A stretch of 64,000 bases of DNA from Pedobacter sp. KBW06 (GCF_003852525.1 NZ_QAJL01000002.1:604460-668459), one strand, 5' to 3'; positions 9,033-18,079 are shown, counted from the stretch's first letter. A program made the numbers and translations. The notes: generated from the letters alone by a model not told the origin.

Positions 9033-12000
9033 TTAGAAATTAAGATTTACACCCAATATGAATGATTTCTGCTGTGGCGGGGTAAGGTAAGTGACATTTG
9101 CACTCAGGTTACGGTCGGTCGCATTTTCATAATCACGGGCTACCTCAGGATCTCCCCCCGGATATTTTGTAAATGTCAGCAGGTTGACTCCTGTCAGATA
9201 AAACTTCACATTGCTCAGCTTCAACTTCCTCATTGCCTCCGCAGGAAGGGTATAAGCAATCGTTGCCTGTTTAAGTTTGATGTAAGAACCATCGTACAGG
9301 AACATATTAGAGTTGAATAAGTACTGGGCAGTCACACCCGGGTACCCATTGGCAGTATTGTAATAAGAACGTGGATATTTAGCAATATCTCCGGGTTTAC
9401 GCCAGCGGTCAAAGAAATCTTCCCTCACTACCCAGTTTTGAGTAGAAGCACCCTGGAACTGGAACTTCGCAGAGTTGTCCCATAAATCCTGTCCTTTTAC
9501 AAAGGTGAATAAGGTAGAGAATTCAAAACCTTTATAGTTAAAAGTATTGGTTAATCCACCGGAGAAATCAGGGGTAACTTTACCTGCTGCAACACGGTTG
9601 TCCGGGCTATAGGTCTTGGTCTGATTGCCGTTTTTATCCAGCCAGATCGGGTTTCCATCAGCCGGATCAACACCAACATAACGAACCAGGAAGTTTGTTC
9701 CGATAGGATAACCAACAATCACACGGGTATCGTTTGTTCCACCCTGAATGGCTTCAGAAGGCAGACCACCAACATCAAGAATTTTGTTGTTATTGGTAGC
9801 AATATTGAAATTTGTAGTCCAGCTAAAGTCTTTGCCAACGATGTTTCTGGTATTTAAACTCAGCTCAAAACCCTGGTTTCTGATCTTACCCAGGTTTCTG
9901 TACTGACTTTCATACCCCACATGATCCGGCAGGTTAACACTTAGCAAAGCGTCTGTGGTCTTTTTGTTATAATAAGAAATTTCACCGGTAATCCTGTTGT
10001 TTAAGAATCCATATTCCAGGGCCAGGTCAATGCTGCGGATGTCTTCCCATTTCAAGTCCGGGTTAGCCAGCTGAGAAGGATAAATGATGGGCTCATTTCC
10101 ATATTTACCTTCATCTACTTTGTAATAAGACCTCCATTTGTCGGAAGGGATGTTTGCATTTCCGGTAATTCCATAACCTGCGCGTAATTTCAACAGGGAA
10201 ACCCATTCCAGAGATTTAACAAAATCTTCCTGACTGGCAATCCACGCTCCGGAAATGGCAGGAAAGAAACCGTATTTATTGTTCGGGCCGAAGCGGGAAG
10301 AACCATCTGTACGTGCCAATGCCTGAATGACAAACTTGTCGTTATAGGTATAGTTTAACCTCGCAAATACGGAAGCAAATGCCCAACGTCCGTCCGGAGC
10401 GATTAAGCCATTTTTATCATTTACATAAAATTTAGTGGCCTGATCCAATAAATCAGGGTTCTTATAGAAAACTCCGGTTGCATTCGGGCCAAATAATTCA
10501 ATGCGACTGTATTGTTTGGTCACGGACCTTTGATATTCAACCCCAGCCAATGCGGTGAATTTATGTTTGTCAGTAAATTTAAAATTGTAAGTTGCCGTTG
10601 CATTGGTATTGTAATTGGTTACCCATACCGGAAAGCGAAGCGATTGTCCGTTTACTGGCTTTGCTCCGTCAATAAGGTATTTACTTTGATAACGGTCCTG
10701 CTGAGTATCGTTATAATCCAGGGAACCACCAACACGAATGGTCAGGTCTTTAATCGGGGTATAATTCAGGTAAACATTGGAAATCCAGCGGGTATCCAAT
10801 GTTCTCCAATCTGTATTTTCTTCAGATCTTACCGGGTTTGCCCCGTTGAAGAAGTATGGATTTCCGTCGTTGGTTGCCGGATCTTTATAGACCGGGAAAA
10901 TAGGCAAAGCGGAAGACATGGCATCTCCGATCCCTCCTGCCCAGGCAGCCAATACACGTTGGTTATCACCCTGTGCCCAGCTGGACGACAGGTTGACGCT
11001 TAGTTTATCATTAAAAGTATAATCAAGATTTCCTCTTGTACTCAGTCTTTTATAACTGTTGCCTACAATATAGGAAGGGTTATCATTCCAGGCTCCGCTT
11101 AAAAATGTTTTCAGCTTCTTTCCTCCTCCGCTTACAGAAAGACTGTAATCCTGAGAAACGGCATCTCTGGTCGTCAGGTCCCACCAGTCGGTATTGGTTT
11201 TTTTGGCATCTTCCCAGGTAATGTTTGCAGGTAAAGGGGCCAATCCGGTATTGCCATCATTTTCCCATGCTTCCTGACGAAGCTGCAGCCATTGCTCGCT
11301 ATTGGTATAGTGAGGTCTGTTGGAGGCACTTGACAATCCCACTTTCGAAGAGAAACTAAATTGCGGTGCTCCTGTCTTACCACGTTTTGTGGTGATTAGA
11401 ATTACCCCATTTGCTCCTCTGGACCCGTAAATACCCGCTGCACCGGCATCTTTCAGGATGTCTACAGATTCAATGTCGTTCGGATTCAGGGTAGCCAGGG
11501 GATTCTGATTAAAACCAGCGCGTACCCTGGAGTCGCCGTTTGCACCTGCGCCCGAGAAGATATCGGAGGTCATTGGAATTCCATCAATCACATATAATGG
11601 CTCACCACCACCGGAGATGGAACCAATTCCACGGATTCTGATTTGCGCCGAAGAACCGGCTATCCCGGATCCTGTGGTCACCTGTACACCGGCAGCCCTA
11701 CCTGCCAAAGCAGATTCAAATGAAGGTGCAGGGGTTGAGGCAATCTGATCGCCTGTAACTTTAGCAATAGAACCGGTAATTTCTCTTCTGGTTTGCGTAC
11801 CATAACCAACTACGACTACCTCATTAAGGCTTTCCGCACTTGGCTTTAAACTGAAATTAACATTGGTGTTGCCTTTGATGCTGACTTCCTGGCTATGTGA
11901 CTGGTAGCCAATATAGCTCACGGTTACTGTTACAGTGCCGTTGCTCAGTCCGCCTAACTGGTAGGCACCATCGCCTGTAGTGGTGGTACTTTTCTGGAGA

Positions 12001-12149
12001 TTTTTGATCTGAACAGATGCTCCGGGCAGAGGTTGTCCGGTCTCGTCAAGTACCTTTCCAGCTAAGGAACTGGTTTGCGCATTTGCCGTCAATGTGATTA
12101 GCGCTAACCACACCAAAAGACTATGCTTCATCAGGTAAAATACTTTCAT
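9033..12149 (-). CDS. SusC/RagA-family TonB-linked outer-membrane transporter
   Basis: The start is set at the ATG giving MKVFYLMKHSLLVWLAL, because residues before it do not look like a signal peptide; a start 6 codons further in (12131) is also possible. The protein is about 1038 residues. It has a signal peptide, a carboxypeptidase-regulatory-like domain (SLAGKVLDETGQPLPGASV), a TonB-box-like stretch (LNEVVVVGYGTQ), the plug domain (SALAGRAAGVQVTTGSG; SVDILKDAGAAGIYGSRGANGVILITTKRG) and a long beta-barrel ending in the terminal phenylalanine FILGVNLNF. It imports large oligosaccharides using TonB energy. It pairs with SusD downstream. Upstream lies a 0.5 kb intergenic region with candidate operators. 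Confidence 0.93.
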   Translation of the reverse strand: MKVFYLMKHSLLVWLALITLTANAQTSSLAGKVLDETGQPLPGASVQIKNLQKSTTTTGDGAYQLGGLSNGTVTVTVSYIGYQSHSQEVSIKGNTNVNFSLKPSAESLNEVVVVGYGTQTRREITGSIAKVTGDQIASTPAPSFESALAGRAAGVQVTTGSGIAGSSAQIRIRGIGSISGGGEPLYVIDGIPMTSDIFSGAGANGDSRVRAGFNQNPLATLNPNDIESVDILKDAGAAGIYGSRGANGVILITTKRGKTGAPQFSFSSKVGLSSASNRPHYTNSEQWLQLRQEAWENDGNTGLAPLPANITWEDAKKTNTDWWDLTTRDAVSQDYSLSVSGGGKKLKTFLSGAWNDNPSYIVGNSYKRLSTRGNLDYTFNDKLSVNLSSSWAQGDNQRVLAAWAGGIGDAMSSALPIFPVYKDPATNDGNPYFFNGANPVRSEENTDWRTLDTRWISNVYLNYTPIKDLTIRVGGSLDYNDTQQDRYQSKYLIDGAKPVNGQSLRFPVWVTNYNTNATATYNFKFTDKHKFTALAGVEYQRSVTKQYSRIELFGPNATGVFYKNPDLLDQATKFYVNDKNGLIAPDGRWAFASVFARLNYTYNDKFVIQALARTDGSSRFGPNNKYGFFPAISGAWIASQEDFVKSLEWVSLLKLRAGYGITGNANIPSDKWRSYYKVDEGKYGNEPIIYPSQLANPDLKWEDIRSIDLALEYGFLNNRITGEISYYNKKTTDALLSVNLPDHVGYESQYRNLGKIRNQGFELSLNTRNIVGKDFSWTTNFNIATNNNKILDVGGLPSEAIQGGTNDTRVIVGYPIGTNFLVRYVGVDPADGNPIWLDKNGNQTKTYSPDNRVAAGKVTPDFSGGLTNTFNYKGFEFSTLFTFVKGQDLWDNSAKFQFQGASTQNWVVREDFFDRWRKPGDIAKYPRSYYNTANGYPGVTAQYLFNSNMFLYDGSYIKLKQATIAYTLPAEAMRKLKLSNVKFYLTGVNLLTFTKYPGGDPEVARDYENATDRNLSANVTYLTPPQQKSFILGVNLNF

Positions 12150-12187
12150 ATTTGGGCTCTTTTTTAATGTAAATATTTGGTTAATGT

Positions 12188-12206
12188 TAAGTGTATGTAA
12201 CACTTA
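12188..12206. promoter_or_regulatory. 19-bp inverted repeat TAAGTGT-N5-ACACTTA upstream of susC
   Basis: Perfect 7-bp arms separated by 5 bases, centred about 50 bases upstream of the susC start. A related element (AGTGTA-N5-TACACT) lies at 12393-12409. The spacing and position fit a dimeric DNA-binding protein acting at the susC promoter; no regulator for it can be named. Such short AT-rich repeats can also occur by chance. Confidence 0.4.
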
Positions 12207-12392
12207 TGGTAAATTTACAAGCCCACCTGAGAAATCAAAATTTTATATTATATTTTTTTTTAACACCATATTTTATACTTCAAAAGGTAAAAAATCTGGA
12301 TATAAATTTGCAAGTCCATTTTTTATAAAATTGGGACTAAATAATTTTAAACATTCATTATCAGACAATTACAAACATTTTCAAGCATTATT

Positions 12393-12409
12393 AGTGTATT
12401 TTTTACACT
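12393..12409. promoter_or_regulatory. 17-bp inverted repeat AGTGTA-N5-TACACT
   Basis: Perfect 6-bp arms around a run of five T. It shares the AGTGT/ACACT core with the repeat at 12188-12206 and lies in the same intergenic region, about 245 bases upstream of susC. It may be a second binding site for the same factor. Confidence 0.3.
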
Positions 12410-12443
12410 TATGATATTTTGAGTGTTTTCCCGGGAACGATAC

Positions 12444-12457
12444 CGGGAACGTTCCCG
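12444..12457. promoter_or_regulatory. Candidate LacI-family operator (CGGGAACGTTCCCG)
   Basis: A perfect 14-bp palindrome with a central CG step, the form typical of LacI/GalR-family operators. A direct copy of its left half (CCGGGAACG) occurs 12 bases earlier at 12431-12439. It is GC-rich within an otherwise AT-rich spacer and lies between the LacI-type regulator gene (ending at 12681) and susC, so that regulator is the obvious candidate to bind it. It is about 295 bases upstream of the susC start. Binding is inferred. Confidence 0.6.
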
Positions 12458-12545
12458 TAATTATCCGCACATTTTTCAAAGCGCAGTTTAAAATCCCGGC
12501 TGAATTCTGCGTGAAATCGGAAAATCCCAATTATTTTTTTCAAAA

Positions 12546-12570
12546 AACAGGGATTTTGGGCAGCCCAAAA
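12546..12570 (-). terminator. Possible terminator after the LacI-type regulator gene
   Basis: On the minus strand a 7-bp stem (TTTTGGG with CCCAAAA, loop CTG; 12554-12570) is followed six bases later by a run of six T. It lies 110 bases after the regulator stop codon. The stem is short and the U-tract is displaced, so termination is uncertain. The same 17 bases (TTTTGGGC-A-GCCCAAAA) are also a perfect palindrome and could be a protein site. Confidence 0.35.
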
Positions 12571-12680
12571 AGCAGCCCTTCAGCAGGAAGAAAAGGGAAG
12601 AAAAATCAGCGCGGATTTCTTTGTTTTTCCAGGGCTTTTTGAAAGTTGAAAAAAGGGAAGATCCGGTAAAGAAATGAAGC

Positions 12681-13694
12681 TTAACTCCGATCGGTAGACC
12701 TTCTTTTAATCAATTTAGAATTCAGTATAATTTTTTCGCTGGGATTAACTGCTCCCGGTGTTTCCAACATTTTAAATAAAAGATTGGCAGCTGCGATTCC
12801 TATTTTGGTAGCGGGCTGTGTAACCGTTGTTAAAGATGGATTCAATAGAGGTGCGATCTCCAGACTAGAGAAACCGATTACCTTCAAGTCATCAGGAATA
12901 GAGATGTTAAGGTCATAACAGGCGTAATAAGTCGCAAATGCCAGCCTTTCCACTGAAGTAAAGACCCCATCGGGCTTGATGTCCAGCAATAAACGTTTTA
13001 AGATGGCATCGTTCTTGGCGTAACTATTCGTACAATCTACAACCAGGCGATCGTCAAAAGGAATGCGGTGTTTTTCCAGGGCATCAAGGTAGCCCTGCAT
13101 CCTAAACTTCCCTATAGACAGATTTTTGTTGATCACCAGGTAAGCAATTTCCTTACACCCTTGCTTGATCAGGTGTTGTGTAGCAGCAAAACTGCTGTCA
13201 TAATCATTGGTGATCACCCTGGGGGTAACAATATCTTCGTAAACCCGGTCAAAGAACACCAGGGGAAGCCGGTTCTGGCTCAGCTCATTCAGATAAGTAT
13301 GGTCATTGGCTTCTCCCGATACCGACATAATGATGCCATCGGCACGTCCGTTATGCAGGTGTCTGATAAAGGACACTTCTTTTTCATAATCATCCTCCGT
13401 CGCATAAATCAGGATGTGATAACCTTTATCTCTGGCAATGCGTTCGATCCCGCGAATGGCCTGTGAGAAAAAATTGTTGGCCAGCTCGGGAACAATTACG
13501 GCAATGGTTTTACTTTTTTGCTCTCTCAGGTTACTTGCGTAATGATTGGGCTGATAATTTAATTCCTTTGCTTTGGAAAGTATTTTTTCCTTCGTTTCCT
13601 TACTGATGTCACTGTTATCTCTGAAAGCCCTGGATACCGTTGAAGTGGATAAATTCAGTGCTTTAGCTAATTGCTTGATATTTACGCTCTCCAT
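12681..13694 (-). CDS. LacI-family transcriptional regulator of the starch/maltose locus
   Basis: A 337-residue regulator with the LacI-type helix-turn-helix at the N-terminus (IKQLAKALNLSTSTVSRAFRD, about 5-25, then the hinge-helix segment YQPNHYASNLRE) and a periplasmic-binding-protein-like sensor domain from about residue 60 (TIAVIVPELANNFFSQAIRGIE) to the end. It is encoded upstream of the Sus-type operon on the same strand. The CG-centred palindrome at 12444-12457 lies between it and susC, so it probably senses a maltodextrin-derived ligand and controls the operon. Whether it acts as repressor or activator cannot be told from sequence. Confidence 0.88.
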   Translation of the reverse strand: MESVNIKQLAKALNLSTSTVSRAFRDNSDISKETKEKILSKAKELNYQPNHYASNLREQKSKTIAVIVPELANNFFSQAIRGIERIARDKGYHILIYATEDDYEKEVSFIRHLHNGRADGIIMSVSGEANDHTYLNELSQNRLPLVFFDRVYEDIVTPRVITNDYDSSFAATQHLIKQGCKEIAYLVINKNLSIGKFRMQGYLDALEKHRIPFDDRLVVDCTNSYAKNDAILKRLLLDIKPDGVFTSVERLAFATYYACYDLNISIPDDLKVIGFSSLEIAPLLNPSLTTVTQPATKIGIAAANLLFKMLETPGAVNPSEKIILNSKLIKRRSTDRS

Positions 13695-13879
13695 CTATGT
13701 TTCAATAATGATTGATATAGAACCATTAATTTATGGTAAATATAGATGAAAATCTAAACTGCCGGCATTTTCGTAACTAAATAATAATATAAGAAAGCAT
13801 AATCTACCTATTTAATTATAGTACATTAGCCAAAATTACACGGGGAGCAAGCGATTCATTTTTAGGGGAAAACACATTT

Positions 13880-15022
13880 ATGACGAGGAAAGTCAAATTC
13901 ACTAATGCCAATAAGTCAACATTTTATAATACAGTACGGAAGCGGGTTGATGCCTACTTTATTGAAAATAACATTTCAACGCATGCCAATGCTGCCATGT
14001 GGTTTAAGGTTTTTTTCTTTATTACCGGACTAACAGGTATTTATCTCCTGCTGCTGCTGGGAAACCTAAGTTTGCCCATTATGCTTTTACTGGCCATTCT
14101 TCTGGGAATGTTTGGTGCTTTTGTAGGCTTCAATGTTTGCCATGATGCCATTCACAAAGCGCTATCTCCCAATCCTACGGTCAACAAAATATTCAGCTTT
14201 GTATTTAACCTGATTGGTGCCAGTCCTTATGTCTGGAACATTTGCCACAACATCGTTCACCATACCTATACGAATATTGCCGGACATGATGAAGACATTG
14301 ATGTTGCCCCCGGCCTGATCCGCTTCTCTACATCTGAAACCGTCAACAGGGTACAACAATATCAGCATTTTTATGCTTTTGCATTATATAGCCTGGCCAT
14401 GCTTTCCTGGGTATTCAGAAAAGATTATAAAAAGTTCTTTCAGAAAAAGATCGGCGAGCATGTATTGAGCCATCCTAAAATTGAATATTTTAACCTCTTT
14501 TTTTACAAGGCAATTTATTACTTCCTGTTTATTGTGCTTCCCCTTTTGGTCATGAACATCAGCTGGTGGGAATTCATCATCGGCTTTCTGGTGATGCAAT
14601 TTGCACAGGGTTTAGTCCTTGGTCTGGTATTTCAGCTTGCCCACGTGGTAGAATCCACAGAATTTCCTTTTCCTAACGAAGCCGGCAATATCGAAGAAGC
14701 CTGGGCAGCACATCAGCTTCAGACAACAGCCAACTTTGCAGTAGAGAGTCAATTGGCCGCCTTTTTATGCGGAGGGTTAAACAGACAGGTAGAACACCAT
14801 CTCTTTCCTAAAATCTGCCATATCCATTACCCTGCTATTGGAGCGATTGTTAAACAAACAGCAGCAGAATTTGACCTGCCTTATAATGAGTGTATCACCT
14901 TTGGGGATGCCTTAAAATCTCATTACCGGATGCTTCGGAAATTAGGTAAGGAGACCTATAAAGAGAACAGGTATGTCAACAGAGAAACGGAACTGACCAT
15001 TTACACAGCACCCATTTCCTGA
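13880..15022 (+). CDS. Front-end type fatty acid desaturase (acyl-CoA / linoleoyl-CoA desaturase-like)
   Basis: A 380-residue integral membrane di-iron enzyme with all three histidine boxes: HDAIH (88-92), HNIVHH (123-128) and QVEHH (303-307). Glutamine in the third box is the mark of front-end desaturases, which insert a double bond between an existing one and the carboxyl end, but the N-terminal cytochrome b5 domain of the eukaryotic enzymes is absent, so electrons must come from a separate protein. Hydrophobic segments at about 42-85 and 205-255 fit the usual membrane topology. Substrate and position cannot be assigned. It would adjust membrane fluidity. The last 22 bases overlap the convergent gene at 15001. 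Confidence 0.88.
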   Translation: MTRKVKFTNANKSTFYNTVRKRVDAYFIENNISTHANAAMWFKVFFFITGLTGIYLLLLLGNLSLPIMLLLAILLGMFGAFVGFNVCHDAIHKALSPNPTVNKIFSFVFNLIGASPYVWNICHNIVHHTYTNIAGHDEDIDVAPGLIRFSTSETVNRVQQYQHFYAFALYSLAMLSWVFRKDYKKFFQKKIGEHVLSHPKIEYFNLFFYKAIYYFLFIVLPLLVMNISWWEFIIGFLVMQFAQGLVLGLVFQLAHVVESTEFPFPNEAGNIEEAWAAHQLQTTANFAVESQLAAFLCGGLNRQVEHHLFPKICHIHYPAIGAIVKQTAAEFDLPYNECITFGDALKSHYRMLRKLGKETYKENRYVNRETELTIYTAPIS

Positions 15023-15381
15023 TTGAGATCTGTTTTACGCTGAATCAGCGCCTTATTGAAATTGATTAAGGTATTAAATTCTTTCAGCAGGGTATCACAC
15101 TTCATCAACTGGTAAAATTCATCATCTGTCAGGTCTTTCTTCATTTTCAGGGAGACCTTTAAACGGATGACTATATCTGCCAATCTGCAGGATTCCGACA
15201 AATGAAACTCACAGACCTCGATCGTATCTTCCAGTTGCTGGTAAGGCAGCTTTTCCAGTTCCGACTTAATCCGCTTAAATTCCTTTTGCAAAAAACTCCC
15301 CTTTAAACCATGGTCTCTTCCCACCATACCAGCGCTCAGATTCCCGATTAAGCGCGCTAAAACTACCAATTGATTTTCCAT
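15001..15381 (-). CDS. Small predicted all-helical cytosolic protein, unknown function
   Basis: A 126-residue protein with no signal peptide or membrane segment. It is rich in Leu, Lys and Glu with heptad-like spacing (FLQKEFKRIKSELEKL; LADIVIRLKVSLKMKK), so it is probably all alpha-helical, perhaps a four-helix bundle. I recognise no family. It converges on the desaturase gene and overlaps its 3' end by 22 bases. It is accepted as real because of its plausible composition and a clean ATG; there is no other evidence for it. Confidence 0.55.
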   Translation of the reverse strand: MENQLVVLARLIGNLSAGMVGRDHGLKGSFLQKEFKRIKSELEKLPYQQLEDTIEVCEFHLSESCRLADIVIRLKVSLKMKKDLTDDEFYQLMKCDTLLKEFNTLINFNKALIQRKTDLNQEMGAV

Positions 15382-15445
15382 TAAAAAGCCCCCGATTCCT
15401 GATTATAATCTAATGTGATAAACGTTATAAATAGTCAAACAGATT

Positions 15446-16126
15446 CTATTTTAAATAATTACCCGCCTTAAGCAGTTTTGCCCATTCCTGATACCCCGCA
15501 GCATTCAGATGTAAACCATCAGAACTGAGGTTTTCTTTAAGCCTGTTTTCCGCATCAATAAAATGAGGATAGAGATCAATAACGGTCACTCTTTTACTTT
15601 TCAACTTTCTGATTTCCTGATTTAACCAGGTAATGTGTTCACTCCTTTCCCGTTGTTTATCACCGGCATAATTAACCGGTAAGAGGGTATTAAAGTAGAT
15701 TTTCGACTTTGAGCCTTTTTCAATACGGCCAATCATCCGTTTATAATTCCGTAAGATAAGACTGTCAGGGATTCCTTTGGATATGTCGTTGATTCCGATG
15801 AGTATAAATATTTTGCGGGGGTTAGCCTCAATGATTTCGGACAGGCGGTCCAGCACACCAAAAGTGATATCGCCGGAAATCCCTCTGTTCTTTGCCAGGG
15901 GCAAATCCAGTAACTCTGCCCAATTGGCTCCGGCAGTAATGCTGTTCCCCAGAAATACAAAGTCCTGCTCCGAAATCGGATCGGATTTAAATTTCAACAG
16001 CTTTTCTGCATAATACTTCGCTCTGGAAGTGGTATCCCATTTTGCGGTCTGGGCGTTTAACTTAAAAGAGGCTAAAAGAAAGATCAGGCAAGTTCCTGTG
16101 ATCAGGTAGCAGCATACTTTTTTCAT
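15446..16126 (-). CDS. Secreted SGNH/GDSL-family hydrolase (esterase or acetylxylan-esterase-like)
   Basis: A 226-residue protein with a signal peptide (cleavage near LNAQ, residue 26). SGNH blocks are all present: block I FLGNSITAG with nucleophile Ser62, block II glycine in RGISGD, block III Asn113 in GINDIS, and block V Asp203/His206 in DGLHLNAAGY. It should be an exported esterase or lipase acting on acyl or acetyl esters; the natural substrate is unknown. Platelet-activating-factor-acetylhydrolase-like SGNH proteins are the nearest group by feel. It stands alone, separated by 64 and 73 bases from its same-strand neighbours. Confidence 0.88.
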   Translation of the reverse strand: MKKVCCYLITGTCLIFLLASFKLNAQTAKWDTTSRAKYYAEKLLKFKSDPISEQDFVFLGNSITAGANWAELLDLPLAKNRGISGDITFGVLDRLSEIIEANPRKIFILIGINDISKGIPDSLILRNYKRMIGRIEKGSKSKIYFNTLLPVNYAGDKQRERSEHITWLNQEIRKLKSKRVTVIDLYPHFIDAENRLKENLSSDGLHLNAAGYQEWAKLLKAGNYLK

Positions 16127-16199
16127 ACAGAACTAAACTACGACTTTAGCTGATCTTTCTATAAGGTCTATGCACAAAACTCATTAACAAATATGTTAC

Positions 16200-17111
16200 C
16201 TAATGAACCAGTAGATCAGGATAATCGGAGATGATTCCATCCACATTCAAAGCTTTGAGCTCTGCTATTTCCTTAGCCGTATTCACTGTCCACGGGATCA
16301 CTTTAATCTGCTGTTCATGGCATTTTTTAACAAGCTCCACATTTACCATCTGATACATCGGGCTCAGGATAAATGGATTAAAGCCGAGGTCAGCAATGTT
16401 TTCTTCAAAGCTCTTTTTATTGGCCACCAGATAAGAGGTCTTCACTTTTGGATATTTCTTGTGTAACACCTGCAAAGTCCTCTTATCAAAAGACTGGATG
16501 ACAACAAATGGTTGAATTCCTTTTTTCTCAATTACCTCCATCAACAGTTTTACAAAAGTTTCGGGATCCGGATTCAGCAAGCCATCTCCTTCCGGACTGC
16601 ATTTCGTTTCTATATTATAAAAAACCTGCTTTTTACCCGTTTCCTTTAAATATTGCTGAACAGCTTCTATCAATTCTCCCAGGCGGGGAATATAGCTTTT
16701 CATCTTTTTCTGCTGAGGAAATGTTTCATAATATTTAGACCCCAGGTCGAATTGTTTCAGTGCGGCATAATCCATTTGAAAAACAGCATATTTCCGGGCA
16801 TCGGATTTCGGGATTTCCAAACCCTGTGGATCAAGCATGAAAGCAGGGCTCAGGTAATCATCATGGGTAACAACCACTTCCTGATCTTTGGTAATATGTG
16901 TATCCATTTCCAGTGTAGTTACCCCGATGTCTATGGCATGCTGCATTGCAGGAATCGTGTTTTCCGGCATTAAACCCCGCCCACCCCGGTGACCTTCATT
17001 ACTAAAAGCAGGAAATTGAGCAGTTGTAGTCATAGGCTGTTGCATGGTCTTACACGAAGATAAGCCGATTGCGGCGATACAGAGTAGGAACGTAGCATTT
17101 TTCATGGTCAT
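16200..17111 (-). CDS. Glycerophosphodiester phosphodiesterase, lipoprotein
   Basis: A 303-residue GDPD-fold enzyme with a lipoprotein signal (LSSCKT, Cys20). The catalytic set is intact: His41-Arg42 in GHRGGRG, Glu68 and Asp70 in LEMDTHIT, and His83-Asp84 in VTHDDYL, with a further metal-site glutamate in NIETKC. It should hydrolyse glycerophosphodiesters from phospholipid turnover to glycerol-3-phosphate and an alcohol in the periplasm. An in-frame ATG two codons in (17105) is equally likely as start. It is divergent from a DeoR-type regulator of the GlpR kind, which fits control by glycerol phosphate. A catalytically dead paralogue occurs at 63034-63918. Confidence 0.92.
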   Translation of the reverse strand: MTMKNATFLLCIAAIGLSSCKTMQQPMTTTAQFPAFSNEGHRGGRGLMPENTIPAMQHAIDIGVTTLEMDTHITKDQEVVVTHDDYLSPAFMLDPQGLEIPKSDARKYAVFQMDYAALKQFDLGSKYYETFPQQKKMKSYIPRLGELIEAVQQYLKETGKKQVFYNIETKCSPEGDGLLNPDPETFVKLLMEVIEKKGIQPFVVIQSFDKRTLQVLHKKYPKVKTSYLVANKKSFEENIADLGFNPFILSPMYQMVNVELVKKCHEQQIKVIPWTVNTAKEIAELKALNVDGIISDYPDLLVH

Positions 17112-17208
17112 GTCTTGATGATTTAGGACAAATGTCCCGGTTTCCTTATTAAGGAGGTATTATAGATCTGTTAAACTAAAAAACAAATGGAATAATTTAT
17201 TTTTCACT

Positions 17209-17216
17209 TAAGTTTG
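17209..17216 (+). promoter_or_regulatory. Bacteroidota -7 promoter element (TAAGTTTG) for the DeoR-type regulator
   Basis: It matches the TAnnTTTG consensus and lies 50 bases upstream of the ATG at 17267. No TTTG-like -33 element is visible at the usual distance. Confidence 0.4.
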
Positions 17217-17266
17217 TTGCATCTTTAATTTGAAACCAGGTACCCGAACCACAATCAAGACCTTCG

Positions 17267-18031
17267 ATGATCAATATAGCAGAAAGACACCAATATATTC
17301 TCCATAAAATTCAGACTGACGGATCAGTAGATGTTCAGGCTTTATGTAAAGAGCTGGATGTTTCCTCTGTAACGATCAGAAAAGACCTGAAACTACTCGA
17401 AGATAAAAATCTTTTGTTCAGAACCCATGGAGGGGCAACATTAAACAATCCGTACACCGTAGATAAGCCGGTAAATGAAAAAGAACAGTTGCAATCTACC
17501 GAAAAGATGAGAATTGGTGCACTCGCTGCAGATCTGGTAGAAGATAACGACTCCATCATCATTGCATCGGGTACGACTGTGCTTGCGCTAGCCAGGTGTA
17601 TCAGGCCCAAAGGCAACCTTACGGTCATTACTTCCGCATTAAATGTAGCTCTGGAACTCGTTCACCATAGCAATATTGAGGTGATTCAGTTGGGTGGATT
17701 ACTTAGAAAAAGTTCGTCTTCTGTAACCGGCCCCTATTCCGACAATATCCTGGGTAATGTTTTTTGCAGCAAACTCTTTCTCGGAGTCGATGGCATAGAC
17801 CTTGAGTTCGGCTTAACCACTACCAATGCGTTTGAAGCCCACCTCAACCGTCAAATGATCGATTCCTCACAAAAAATAATCGTCCTCGCTGATTCTACGA
17901 AATTCGGAAAAAGAGGATTTGGCAAGATCTGTGGTATCGATGAAGTAGACCATATCATTACAGATAGCGGTATTTCCCCGCAAACGATAAAAAATCTGGA
18001 GAGTATGGGCATCAAAGTATCCATCATCTGA
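17267..18031 (+). CDS. DeoR/GlpR-family transcriptional regulator
   Basis: A 254-residue regulator: winged helix-turn-helix at the N-terminus (VDVQALCKELDVSSVTIRKDLKLLEDKNLLFRTHGGA region, residues about 20-55) and the DeoR C-terminal sugar-phosphate sensor (IIIASGTTVLALAR; VIQLGGLLRKSSSSVTGP; FLGVDGID; VLADSTKFGKRGF). Such proteins respond to phosphorylated sugars or glycerol-3-phosphate. It is divergent from the glycerophosphodiesterase gene across a 155-base spacer, so control of that gene is plausible. The ligand is unknown. Confidence 0.9.
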   Translation: MINIAERHQYILHKIQTDGSVDVQALCKELDVSSVTIRKDLKLLEDKNLLFRTHGGATLNNPYTVDKPVNEKEQLQSTEKMRIGALAADLVEDNDSIIIASGTTVLALARCIRPKGNLTVITSALNVALELVHHSNIEVIQLGGLLRKSSSSVTGPYSDNILGNVFCSKLFLGVDGIDLEFGLTTTNAFEAHLNRQMIDSSQKIIVLADSTKFGKRGFGKICGIDEVDHIITDSGISPQTIKNLESMGIKVSII

Positions 18032-18079
18032 TAGCCATCAGATAGCAAAAACTTCATCCTGTGTTAATATTACGATCGA

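Larger units (their letters stand above)
12207..12680. other. Intergenic region between susC and its LacI-type regulator gene
   Basis: This AT-rich spacer holds no convincing gene. It contains the three palindromes listed separately (12393-12409, 12444-12457, 12554-12570) and several T- and A-runs. I could not identify a perfect TAnnTTTG promoter element for susC on the minus strand. Confidence 0.6.

Noticed and set aside
12184..12414. 76-codon plus-strand open frame between susC and the regulator gene
   Set aside because: It is AT-rich and of Phe/Lys-biased composition, overlaps the presumed susC leader and palindromes, and has no recognisable protein features.
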